Positions 27,369-35,349 are shown, counted from the first letter of the stretch. The stretch: DNA of 64,000 nucleotides from Bacillota bacterium (GCA_023411215.1 JAEYOY010000019.1:38781-102780); one strand, 5' to 3'. The notes: generated by a model not told the origin, from the letters alone. Translations and numbers: made by a program.

Positions 27369-27600
27369 AATAATAGCTCCTTTTGGTAGATTGACACTGT
27401 TTCTTATCCACAGAACTGCCTGCTATGTAGCCTCGTGCTAATTAAAACGTCATGCGTTATCTAACTGATCAACATTTAAGCAGACAACTGTGGTTATAGC
27501 CTATACACAAACGTCTAAGCGTTAGGAAATTTCAACTAATCCACAGTGCCTATAAACAGTATACACTTACTCAAGAAAAGAGTAAGGAACTAATATTAAT
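27369..27600 (-). ncRNA. candidate IS110 bridge RNA region
   Basis: Non-coding DNA upstream of the transposase, where IS110-group elements encode the bridge RNA. Structure seen: hairpin CTTACTC/GAGTAAG (27566-27586); CCACAG at 27408 and at 27541, both able to pair with CTGTGG at 27488-27493; and a repeated motif AAACGTC-A-GCGTTA at 27509-27524 and 27445-27459, each able to form a small ACGT/GCGTT-type loop. Two similar internal loops fit target- and donor-binding loops, but I cannot assign guides. Confidence 0.45.
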
Positions 27601-27652
27601 TTAACATACGAGGAAAGTTCCTCCTATACAACAACAAGCACTCCGTGCAAGT

Positions 27653-27724
27653 GAACGAAGTTCACTTTGGGAACGAAGTTCACTTTGGGAACGAAGTTCA
27701 CTTTGGGAACGAAGTTCACTTTGG
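27653..27724. repeat. four tandem 18-bp repeats
   Basis: Four exact head-to-tail copies of GAACGAAGTTCACTTTGG. Each contains the GAAC/GTTC dyad, so neighbouring copies can fold into short hairpins. Located about 190 bp upstream of modA. Confidence 0.9.
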
Positions 27725-27775
27725 GATGACGTACCCGACAGGAAGGTAGTTATTGCTTTGCTATCCGATCAGGCG

Positions 27776-27801
27776 CGAAGTGTCAGCAAGCTGACACTTC
27801 G
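27776..27801. other. perfect hairpin upstream of modA
   Basis: Arms CGAAGTGTCAGC and GCTGACACTTCG, 12 bp each, with a two-base loop. No strong T-run; may be a repeat or part of the modA leader. A smaller dyad GAGGAA/TTCCTC lies at 27610-27623. Confidence 0.6.
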
Positions 27802-27912
27802 TTCTTCCATGAAAGAAAAAGCGTAGTTTAGCCTTCTACTGGTAGGATAAAGACAGAGGACTTATTTTCGCTTAATAGTTAAGCTTATATGTTGTGAATA
27901 GGGGGATTGTGT

Positions 27913-28719
27913 ATGAAGCTACGGAGGAAGATAAGGTTTTTAAAGATGGGGCGGGGCGTAATTTATCATATACTTATTTTTTGCGTACTATTGAGCAGTT
28001 CCTTAACCGGTTGTACTCGTGAGCGGGAGCAGCTAGAGCTTATGGTTGGAGCTGCAGCTAGCCTGGAGCCTGTATTAAAAGAGATAAAAGCAGTTTACTC
28101 AGAACAAAACCCAGACGTTAAATTATGCTTTACCTTCGCAGGCTCAGGCACCTTGGAGCAACAGATTAGGGAGGGGGCCCCAATTGATGTCTTTTTGAGT
28201 GCCTCACGGAAGCAGATAGCTTCCCTGGAAGAAGACGGTCTGATTATGAATGACAGCACGGTGGATCTGCTTCGGAATGAACTTGCTTTGATTGTACCGA
28301 AGATAGATCAGACGAATATTACAAGCTTTGAGGAGGTACAAAAAGCAACGGTCATTGCGTTGGGCGATCCTGCCTCTGTTCCGGTTGGTCAGTATGCAAT
28401 GGAAGTGTTTGAGAACTTGAATAACTGGAAGGAAGTCAAAGAAAAGACCACGTATGGGAAGGATGTCTCTGAGGTATTGGCGTGGGTAAGTGGAGGAAAC
28501 GCTGAGGTTGGAGTGGTGTATGTAACGGATGCGATGAAGGAGGACACTGTGGAAATAGTGGAAATAGCACCGGAGGGCAGCCATAATCCGATTATTTATC
28601 CGGCAGCTATCATCGCGGAGACAGAGCTTGAGTCACAGGCTAAGGATTTTCTTCTCTTCCTTAGCTCCACTGAGGCAGAGGTCATATTCGAAGAATATGG
28701 CTTTGGCATCATCAAGTAG
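27913..28719 (+). CDS. modA: molybdate ABC transporter substrate-binding lipoprotein
   Basis: Binds molybdate (or tungstate) outside the membrane and delivers it to ModBC. 268 residues from ATG 27913 (seven bases after GGGGG); the signal segment ends in lipobox S-L-T-G-C. Family motifs: G-A-A-A-S-L near the mature N-terminus, F-T-F-A-G-S-G-T-L-E-Q-Q-I, D-V-F-L-S-A-S, and the late G-N-A-E-V-G-V-V-Y. First of modABC, just upstream of nif, where it supplies Mo for FeMo-co. The IS110 element and repeats lie before it, so its original promoter region may be disturbed. Confidence 0.93.
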   Translation: MKLRRKIRFLKMGRGVIYHILIFCVLLSSSLTGCTREREQLELMVGAAASLEPVLKEIKAVYSEQNPDVKLCFTFAGSGTLEQQIREGAPIDVFLSASRKQIASLEEDGLIMNDSTVDLLRNELALIVPKIDQTNITSFEEVQKATVIALGDPASVPVGQYAMEVFENLNNWKEVKEKTTYGKDVSEVLAWVSGGNAEVGVVYVTDAMKEDTVEIVEIAPEGSHNPIIYPAAIIAETELESQAKDFLLFLSSTEAEVIFEEYGFGIIK

Positions 28720-28733
28720 AACGGAGGTAAGTT

Positions 28734-29420
28734 ATGGACTGGTCTCCCTTATGGATTTCACTAAGCACTGCAATACCGGCTACGGTGATTACTTTTTTTT
28801 TAGGAATCTACACTGCGCATAGGATAGTAATTTCCACCGGTAGATTAAGAAAGCTGTTCGATACTCTGTTCACGCTGCCTTTGGTATTACCACCTACTGT
28901 TGTCGGCTTCCTCTTGTTATTACTGTTCGGCAAGAATAGAATGATCGGAAGCGTTCTTTGGGAAATCGGAATTCAGATTGTGTTCACCAGATCCGCAGCA
29001 ATATTGGCAGCCGTTGTGGTAGCTTTTCCCTTAATGTATCGTTCCGCTAAGGCCTCCTTTGAGCAACTGGATTCGAAGCTAATCGATGCAGCACGTATTT
29101 TAGGCTTATCAGAGTCGGTCATCTTTTGGAGAGTCTGTATGCCGAATGCATTACCCGGGATTGTGTCCGGAACCATTCTTGCCTTTGCAAGGGCTCTCGG
29201 TGAATTTGGAGCAACTCTTATGATTGCAGGAAATATTCCAGGAAGGACTCAGACGATGCCCTTGGCAATCTATATGGCAATACAGGAGGGGAGCCAGAGG
29301 GAAGCAATAATCTGGGTTCTTTTGTTGATCGTCTTATCAATTCTTATGATTTATACGATGGGTTATTTCTCGACAGATCGGAGCAAAGAGAGGGGAAAGC
29401 AAAATGAGCTTGAAGGTTGA
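28734..29420 (+). CDS. modB: molybdate ABC transporter permease
   Basis: A 228-residue inner-membrane protein with about five membrane helices and the ABC-permease EAA-type loop (D-A-A-R-I-L-G-L-S, then A-L-P-G-I-V-S-G and A-R-A-L-G-E-F-G-A-T), which contacts ModC. GGAGG precedes the ATG; 14 bp behind modA. Its end overlaps modC by 17 bp. Confidence 0.93.
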   Translation: MDWSPLWISLSTAIPATVITFFLGIYTAHRIVISTGRLRKLFDTLFTLPLVLPPTVVGFLLLLLFGKNRMIGSVLWEIGIQIVFTRSAAILAAVVVAFPLMYRSAKASFEQLDSKLIDAARILGLSESVIFWRVCMPNALPGIVSGTILAFARALGEFGATLMIAGNIPGRTQTMPLAIYMAIQEGSQREAIIWVLLLIVLSILMIYTMGYFSTDRSKERGKQNELEG

Positions 29421-30459
29421 GATAAGGAAACAGTATAAGGATTTTAATCTAGAGGTATGCTTTGATAATGATGGAAAAGCATTGGGCCTGCTTGGAGCCT
29501 CCGGCAGCGGCAAGAGTCTTACCCTTAGATGCATTGCCGGACTGGAGACTCCTGATCAGGGAAGAATCATCTTAGATGGCAGGGTCCTGTTTGATTCGGA
29601 GAAGGGGATTAACCTTCCTGTTCGACAGAGAAGAGTTGGTATGTTATTTCAAAGCTACGCCTTATTTCCGAACATGTCAGTCCGGGATAATATACTGATC
29701 GGGATAAGAAATAGGAGCAAGAGTAAAAAGCTTCTGGAGAGGTATGCTGAAATGCTACAGCTTAGCGGGGTGTTGGAGAAGTATCCCCAGCAACTATCAG
29801 GCGGTGAACAGCAAAGAACTGCAATCGCAAGAATGCTTGGAAATGAGCCTGAGGTAATGATGTTTGATGAGCCCTTCTCGGCATTGGATACATATTTGAA
29901 ACATCAGCTCCAGCTTCAGTTGTTGGAGCTGCTTCAGTCCTATAAGGGAGATCTGATGATGGTATCACATAATCGGGAGGAGTTATATACCTTTTGTGAT
30001 TTGATTGCTGTGGTCAAGCAGGGAAGTGTGATTGAATTCGGTTCAAAAACAGATATTTTTCGTAGACCATCCCATCTATCAACAGCAAGGTTAAGCGGCT
30101 GTAAGAATATTTCCAGAGCAAGAAAGATATCGGAGTATGAGGTAGAAGCAATGGACTGGAAGATAAGTCTCAAAACATCACAGTCGATCACGGATAGCAT
30201 CAATTATGTGGGTATACGGGCGCATGATATAGTTCCTTTGATATTAGCACAGGATGAGAATTGTGTTCCGGTATCCTTGCTTGGATACTTGGAGAACTCT
30301 CATGAATGCCATCTCTTTTTTCAAGGGAAGGAAGGTGGAAACGCTAGCTTCAGCTGCGCAATACCCTTAAAAGACTGGTTTGGAGTATATCAGGAGAAGG
30401 TACCGGAATTCCTCTGTCTACCGAAGGAGCGACTGCTTTTGTTAACAAAGGATTATTGA
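29404..30459 (+). CDS. modC: molybdate ABC transporter ATP-binding protein
   Basis: A 351-residue ATPase: Walker A G-A-S-G-S-G-K-S (31-38), Q-loop L-F-Q-S-Y-A-L-F-P, signature L-S-G-G-E-Q-Q-R, Walker B V-M-M-F-D-E-P and the switch His in M-V-S-H-N. The C-terminal 120 residues are the usual ModC regulatory/TOBE-like region, here divergent. Overlaps modB by 17 bp, so translation is coupled. Confidence 0.92.
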   Translation: MSLKVEIRKQYKDFNLEVCFDNDGKALGLLGASGSGKSLTLRCIAGLETPDQGRIILDGRVLFDSEKGINLPVRQRRVGMLFQSYALFPNMSVRDNILIGIRNRSKSKKLLERYAEMLQLSGVLEKYPQQLSGGEQQRTAIARMLGNEPEVMMFDEPFSALDTYLKHQLQLQLLELLQSYKGDLMMVSHNREELYTFCDLIAVVKQGSVIEFGSKTDIFRRPSHLSTARLSGCKNISRARKISEYEVEAMDWKISLKTSQSITDSINYVGIRAHDIVPLILAQDENCVPVSLLGYLENSHECHLFFQGKEGGNASFSCAIPLKDWFGVYQEKVPEFLCLPKERLLLLTKDY

Positions 30460-30562
30460 ACTTAAACTATCTGAATAATGGGTGTTCAGAAAGCTAAATA
30501 TGGTGTCTTGTGAAGGTGTTAGGTTATATTGTGTAATAAAAGGCATAAAGAAAGTTATATTT

Positions 30563-30591
30563 TTGACAATTCAATGTATTGAAACTTCAAT
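30563..30591 (+). promoter_or_regulatory. putative nif operon promoter with internal dyad
   Basis: TTGACA (30563-30568), 17-bp spacer, TTCAAT (30586-30591; 4 of 6 consensus). The spacer holds a perfect dyad TTCAAT-GT-ATTGAA (30570-30583), well placed for a repressor. It is about 205 bp upstream of nifH. Confidence 0.5.
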
Positions 30592-30597
30592 TTAAGG

Positions 30598-30678
30598 ATG
30601 CTAGAATTGCAACATAAAGTCTTAGATACCTAATAGACAAAGACGTCATTACCTATTACCGGGTGATGGCGTCTTTTT
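30598..30678 (+). terminator. nif leader with intrinsic terminator (possible attenuator or small RNA)
   Basis: After the putative start site, a small hairpin (GTCTTAG ... CTAATAGAC, 30619-30638) is followed by a strong terminator: 13-bp arms 30641-30653 and 30662-30674 with G-T pairs, then T5. Transcription from this promoter must read through it to reach nifH. The arrangement and conserved blocks (GTCTTA, GACA-AG-CGTC) resemble 25942-26066. Confidence 0.6.
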
Positions 30679-30690
30679 GTTTATGACAGC

Positions 30691-30771
30691 AGAAAGTTCG
30701 CGAAGCGTGCTTTCTATTGTATCATAGGAAACGACTTCCTATGAAATAAATCATACAGGAACCATAGGTTC
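30691..30771 (+). other. three consecutive hairpins in the nifH 5' region
   Basis: AGAAAG...CTTTCT with inner CGC-GAA-GCG (30691-30715); TCATAGGAA/TTCCTATGA (30722-30744, perfect 9-bp arms); GAACC-ATA-GGTTC (30759-30771), the last ending about 10 nt before the ribosome-binding site of nifH. Confidence 0.55.
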
Positions 30772-30793
30772 AACATATTAAGGAGGGTTTTAT

Positions 30794-31615
30794 ATGAGAC
30801 AGGTTGCGATTTACGGCAAGGGAGGAATCGGAAAGTCCACCACAACACAGAACTTGACTGCCGGGCTTGGAGAGATGGGCAAGAAAATTATGATCGTGGG
30901 CTGCGATCCAAAGGCAGATTCCACGAGGCTAATTCTAGGTGGTCTGGCACAAAAGACGGTACTTGACACCTTAAGAGAAGAAGGAGAGGACATTGATCTG
31001 GAGTACATCATGAAGAGTGGCTTTGCTGGTATCCGTTGTGTGGAGTCCGGTGGTCCAGAACCCGGAGTAGGGTGTGCCGGTCGAGGAATTATCACCTCCA
31101 TTAATCTCTTGGAGCAGCTGGGTGCTTATACGGATGATCTTGATTATGTTTTTTACGATGTACTTGGTGATGTAGTGTGCGGAGGTTTTGCAATGCCGAT
31201 CCGAGAAGGCAAGGCACAGGAGATTTATATCGTAGCCTCAGGAGAAATGATGGCGCTCTATGCTGCAAATAACATTTCGAAGGGTATTCAGAAGTATGCA
31301 AGTACCGGTGGAGTTCGGTTGGGTGGTATTATTTGTAACTCCAGAAAGGTAGATGGGGAATCGGAGTTAGTGGCTGCTTTTGCGAAGGAACTGGGTTCAC
31401 AGATGATCCATTTCGTTCCCAGAGACAACATGGTACAGAGAGCTGAGATTAACAAGAAGACGGTAATCGATTATGACATGAGTGCGAATCAGGCGGATGA
31501 GTATCGTGCTTTAGCACAGAAGATTGACGGTAATGACATGTTTGTAATACCGAAGCCCATGAAGCAGGAACGCCTTGAAGAGCTTCTGATGGAGCATGGT
31601 ATCTTGGATTTATAA
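30794..31615 (+). CDS. nifH: nitrogenase iron protein
   Basis: Homodimeric Fe protein that passes electrons to NifDK with ATP hydrolysis. 273 residues: P-loop G8-K-G-G-I-G-K-S15, [4Fe-4S] ligands C94 and C129, and R97 in C-A-G-R-G, the residue modified by ADP-ribosylation in some bacteria. Intact and of normal length. GGAGGG precedes the ATG. First structural gene of a plus-strand run to nifV-alpha. No draT/draG seen; activity control is more likely through NifI1/I2. Confidence 0.97.
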   Translation: MRQVAIYGKGGIGKSTTTQNLTAGLGEMGKKIMIVGCDPKADSTRLILGGLAQKTVLDTLREEGEDIDLEYIMKSGFAGIRCVESGGPEPGVGCAGRGIITSINLLEQLGAYTDDLDYVFYDVLGDVVCGGFAMPIREGKAQEIYIVASGEMMALYAANNISKGIQKYASTGGVRLGGIICNSRKVDGESELVAAFAKELGSQMIHFVPRDNMVQRAEINKKTVIDYDMSANQADEYRALAQKIDGNDMFVIPKPMKQERLEELLMEHGILDL

Positions 31616-31635
31616 AAATGAGAGGAGGTAAGAAT

Positions 31636-31962
31636 ATGGTATTGGTAAGAGCAATTATTCGTCCCGAGAAGGTGGGAATTGTATTATCGGAATTGCTTGC
31701 AGCAGGTTATCCGGCGGTAACCAAGATGGATGTATTTGGTCGTGGCAAGCAGAAAGGTGTCAAGGTAGGTGAGGTTTACTATGATGAGATACCGAAGGAG
31801 ATGTTGTTGATGGTGGTTGAAGATATCGATAAGGATGATGTTATAAAGATCCTAATGAAGTATGCGAGAACGGGAGAGGAAGGACACTACGGCGATGGAC
31901 GAATCTTTGTGAGTCCGGTAGAAGAGGCCTATACCATCAGTACTAAGAAGAAGGGTCTGTAG
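31636..31962 (+). CDS. nifI1: PII-family nitrogen switch protein NifI1
   Basis: A 108-residue GlnB-like protein with the NifI1 features V-R-A-I-I-R-P-E-K, the T-loop region and G-R-I-F-V-S-P-V-E-E-A-Y. NifI1 and NifI2 form a complex that inhibits NifDK when nitrogen is plentiful, relieved by 2-oxoglutarate. Position between nifH and nifD is diagnostic. Start is ATG 31636 behind GGAGGT, not the upstream ATG at 31618. Confidence 0.93.
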   Translation: MVLVRAIIRPEKVGIVLSELLAAGYPAVTKMDVFGRGKQKGVKVGEVYYDEIPKEMLLMVVEDIDKDDVIKILMKYARTGEEGHYGDGRIFVSPVEEAYTISTKKKGL

Positions 31963-31995
31963 AAATGGCGCAAAGCGCCATCATGGAGGTATATT

Positions 31996-32379
31996 ATGAA
32001 GGAAGTTATGGCAATCGTCCGACAAAACAAGGTGAATGTAACGAAGGAAGCATTGGCGGAGGCAGGTTTTCCTGCTTTTACCTGCAGAAAGGTGCTGGGA
32101 CGCGGGAAGAAGCTTATCGATATGACTTTGCTCCGGACCATCGTTGAAGCAGGTGAAGTACCGGCTACAGCGCAGGGTGAATATCTATCTGAAAGCAGTC
32201 GATTGATATCCAAAAGGGTCTTTACCGTCATTGTTGATGATAAGGATTTGGATCAGGTTGTGAATGCGATTATGGAGGCAAACAGCGCCGGTAACCCGGG
32301 GGATGGTAAAATATTCGTACTGCCAATCCTGGAGAATTACAGGGTGCGTAACGGAGAGATGACAATCGAAGCATATTAA
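31996..32379 (+). CDS. nifI2: PII-family nitrogen switch protein NifI2
   Basis: A 127-residue partner of NifI1, longer in the T-loop as usual for NifI2, ending with G-D-G-K-I-F-V-L-P-I-L-E-N-Y-R-V-R. GGAGG is eight bases before the ATG. A 7-bp hairpin ATGGCGC-AAA-GCGCCAT lies in the 33-bp gap after nifI1. nifD follows after 13 bp. Confidence 0.93.
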   Translation: MKEVMAIVRQNKVNVTKEALAEAGFPAFTCRKVLGRGKKLIDMTLLRTIVEAGEVPATAQGEYLSESSRLISKRVFTVIVDDKDLDQVVNAIMEANSAGNPGDGKIFVLPILENYRVRNGEMTIEAY

Positions 32380-32392
32380 GGAGGTGATGGTT

Positions 32393-33991
32393 ATGAATGC
32401 CATAAACAAGGTGTTGGATCAATATAATTCCAAAGTATATAAAAACCGAAAAGAGCATATGGTCGATGTAAATAACAATGAGAAAAATAACGAGATCGCG
32501 GCCAATGTCAGAACGATACCGGGGATCATTACCCAGCGAGGCTGCTGCTATGCAGGCTGTAAGGGTGTTGTGTTAGGACCCATTAAGGATGCTTTTATCA
32601 TTACACACGGGCCCATAGGCTGCGCATACTATTCCTGGGGTACCAGAAGACATAAGGCAAGGAAAGAAGGCGATACACCAAATTATCTGCAGTATTGTTT
32701 TTCAACGGATCTGCAGGAGCCGGATATTGTATTCGGAGGTGAGAAGAAGCTGAAGTAAGCCATCGAGGAAGCGATGGAACTCTTTCATCCGCCAACGATA
32801 TTCATCTGCTCAACCTGTCCGGTAGGTCTTATTGGTGATGATATCCATGCGGTAGCAAAATGGGCAGAGCAGGAATACAACATTAAGTGTATTGCATTTA
32901 GCTGTGAGGGCTATAAGGGTGTCAGCCAATCTGCCGGTCATCACATTGCGAACAATCAGCTGGTAAGGTACGTAATCGGTGAGGGTGATCGCGAGATTAA
33001 GAATAAATTCAGTGTAAACCTGCTCGGTGAATATAATATCGGTGGTGATGGTTGGGAGACCGAGCGACTGCTAAAACGGATCGGATACGAAGTTGTGTCG
33101 ACCTTTACCGGCGACAGTAGTATCGAGGATCTCAGTAATGCTCATAAAGCAAATCTTAGTTTGGTTCAGTGCCATCGATCCATTAATTATATCGCAGAGC
33201 TGATTGAGACAAAATACGGAGTGCCGTGGATGAAGGTTAATTTTATCGGAGTCGAAGGTACAATAGAGACCCTACGTAATATTGCAAGATACTTCAACGA
33301 TCCGAAGCTGACTGTAAGGACAGAATATGTGATTGCTGATGAGCTTGAAGCAGTACGGGAGGATATGGATTATTACAAGAGTAAGCTGAAGGGAAAGACA
33401 GCAGCGATCTATGTCGGAGGTTCCAGAGCTCACCACTACCAGTTCCTGTTAAATGATTTAGGAGTACACACTGTATTAGCCGGTTATGAATTCGGTCACC
33501 GGGAGGAGTATGAAGGCCGTGAAGTGCTTCCCTTTGTCAAGACGGATGCGGACAGTAAGAATATCGAATCCATTACCGTAGAGCCGGATCCTGCAAAATA
33601 TCATGTTTATTTATCTGAGGAGGATATGAATAAGCTAAAGGAAGAGAAGCTTATTGATTATTACGGAGGTATGGTGAAGGATATGCAGGACGGTACTTAC
33701 ATGGTGGATGACTTGAACCATTTTGAGACGGAAGAGTTCTTAAAGCTGTTAAAACCGGATATCTTCTTCTCCGGCATCAAGGATAAATTCGTAGCGCAAA
33801 AGAACGGCATTCTGTCAAGACAGCTACATTCCTATGATTATAGCGGGCCTTACTCCTGCTTCCGAGGAGCTGTTAATTTCGCTAGGGATATTACCATGGG
33901 AATCTATACACCGGCTTGGAGCTATGTTAAGGCACCCTGGAAGACGATACCCAGCATAGAGGGAACATTTGGAGGTGAAACCGCATGCTAG
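32393..33991 (+). pseudogene. nifD: nitrogenase MoFe protein alpha chain, interrupted by in-frame TAA
   Basis: The frame reads as a complete clostridial NifD (532 codons including the stop position) except that codon 122 is TAA (32756-32758), in the block G-E-K-K-L-K-stop-A-I-E-E-A. No frameshift: the same frame continues to 33991. The first part holds P-cluster cysteines C51 (R-G-C-C-Y-A) and C77 (G-P-I-G-C). The second holds the third (C-S-T-C-P-V-G), the FeMo-co ligand Cys (V-Q-C-H-R-S) and His (L-H-S-Y-D-Y-S-G). All else is conserved, including the clostridial insertion of about 50 residues, so the change looks recent or is a sequence error. ATG 32774, preceded by GAGGAAGC, could restart translation and give a 405-residue C-terminal piece. 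Start ATG 32393 is eight bases after AAGGAGG. Confidence 0.93.
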
Positions 33992-35349
33992 ATTATACCA
34001 GAAAAGAAACCTATGACCGCAGTGCACTGAGGGTCAATCCAGCCAAGACCTGTCAGCCGGTAGGCGCCATGTATGCAGCCCTCGGGGTGCATGAGTGTAT
34101 GCCTCATAGCCATGGCTCACAGGGCTGTTGTGCATTTCACAGAATGTTTTTAACCAGACACTTTAAAGATCCGGCAATGGCGTCCTCCAGTTCCTTTACT
34201 GAGGGCGCTTCTGTTTTTGGTGGGGGGGCCAATCTGAAGACGGCTGCCAAGAACATATTTGATATTTATAATCCGAAGATCATTGCTGTGCATACCACCT
34301 GTCTGTCCGAAACCATCGGCGATGACTTGAATGCATTGATTCAGGGGATTGAGATTCCGGAAGGAAAGTATATGGTTCATACCAATACTCCCAGCTATAA
34401 GGGCTCCCACATCACCGGTTTTAGTAATATGGTAGCAAGCTTTATCAGCTACCTTTCCGGTTCCACGGGAAAGAAAAACGGTAAGGTGACACTCCTTCCC
34501 GGCTTCGTGAATCCGGGAGATATGAGAGAAATGAAACGAATTGCCAAAGCCTTGCAGGTTTCCTACACGATGCTGCCGGATACCAGTGGAGTCATGGACT
34601 GTCCGATGACCGGGAAATTTGAATTATACCCGAAAGGTGGCACAACGGTGGAGGAGATCAAGACACTTGGAGATACCGAGCTTACTCTGGCGATGGGTAA
34701 GGCAGCAAGTGAAGCCCCTGCTCTTACCCTTTCCAGAAAATGCAATGTCCCCTATAAACTATTAGCACTTCCTATCGGCATCGGCAGGACTGACGAATAT
34801 ATCATGGCGCTGCAGACCTACTCAAAGAATTTAGTTCCCTATGAACTGGAGGAGGAGAGAGGCCAGCTGGTTGATATCCTGATTGACATACACCCCTATA
34901 CCTACAATAAGAAGGTTGCCATCTTCGGTGATCCGGATACGGTGCTCGGTCTTGCGGAATTTGCACTTGAGATGGGAATGATACCGAAGTATTTAGTTAC
35001 AGGAACTCCGGGAGAAACTTTTGAACTGGAGGCACAGGAGCTGTTCATGAAGTTTGGAATGGAAGGCTGCAAAGCAAAAGCGTCCGGAGATTTATTCGAA
35101 TTGCATCAGTGGATTAAGGAGGTGAGTGTGGATCTGTTGATAGGAGGTACCCACGGTAAATACATCGCCAGAGCAGAAGATATTCCCTTTGTACGGGCAG
35201 GTTTCCCTATCATTGACCGCTATATTCATTCCTATATGCCATTAGTAGGATACCGAGGTGCTATGCGATTGGCTGAAATCATAAGTAACGCTTTGATGGA
35301 TCGTCAAGACCGGGATGCAGCAGAAGAGGATTTCGAGATGGTTCTGTAG
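33985..35349 (+). CDS. nifK: nitrogenase MoFe protein beta chain
   Basis: A 454-residue beta subunit, short at the N-terminus as in Clostridium. P-cluster ligands: C23 (A-K-T-C-Q-P), C48 (S-Q-G-C-C) and C106 (T-T-C-L-S-E-T-I-G-D-D). Intact. It overlaps the end of nifD by 7 bp, with GGAGGTG eight bases ahead, so it can be translated even if ribosomes leave nifD early. Confidence 0.95.
   Translation: MLDYTRKETYDRSALRVNPAKTCQPVGAMYAALGVHECMPHSHGSQGCCAFHRMFLTRHFKDPAMASSSSFTEGASVFGGGANLKTAAKNIFDIYNPKIIAVHTTCLSETIGDDLNALIQGIEIPEGKYMVHTNTPSYKGSHITGFSNMVASFISYLSGSTGKKNGKVTLLPGFVNPGDMREMKRIAKALQVSYTMLPDTSGVMDCPMTGKFELYPKGGTTVEEIKTLGDTELTLAMGKAASEAPALTLSRKCNVPYKLLALPIGIGRTDEYIMALQTYSKNLVPYELEEERGQLVDILIDIHPYTYNKKVAIFGDPDTVLGLAEFALEMGMIPKYLVTGTPGETFELEAQELFMKFGMEGCKAKASGDLFELHQWIKEVSVDLLIGGTHGKYIARAEDIPFVRAGFPIIDRYIHSYMPLVGYRGAMRLAEIISNALMDRQDRDAAEEDFEMVL

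Larger units (their letters stand above)
26080..27600 (-). mobile_element. IS110-family insertion sequence (ends approximate)
   Basis: Transposase gene plus non-coding flanks. On its 3' side the minus strand has a hairpin AAAGCA/TGCTTT (about 26155-26178) that can end the transcript. IS110 elements have no conventional terminal repeats and make no target duplication, so the borders cannot be fixed from one copy; the values given are estimates. It sits between nrdJ and modA. Confidence 0.6.

Noticed and set aside
27653..27724. CRISPR array
   Set aside because: The four 18-bp units are directly adjacent with no spacers, and no cas genes are present.
30596..30612. Sigma-54 type promoter before nifH (GG...GC pattern around GGATGCTAGAATTGC)
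   Set aside because: The spacing between GG and GC is 11 rather than 10 and the -24 block is poor; no nifA or rpoN evidence in the window.
21811..31990. Shared 16-mer AGCGCCATCATGGAGG before the cupin relic and before nifI2
   Set aside because: One 16-bp match in 64 kb is near chance expectation, and part of it is ribosome-binding site. At nifI2 it is explained by a small hairpin.
32756..32758. Recoding of the nifD TAA as a sense codon
   Set aside because: Known stop recoding to pyrrolysine or selenocysteine uses TAG or TGA, not TAA, and TAA ends many genes in this window. Kept instead as nonsense mutation, re-initiation or sequence error.
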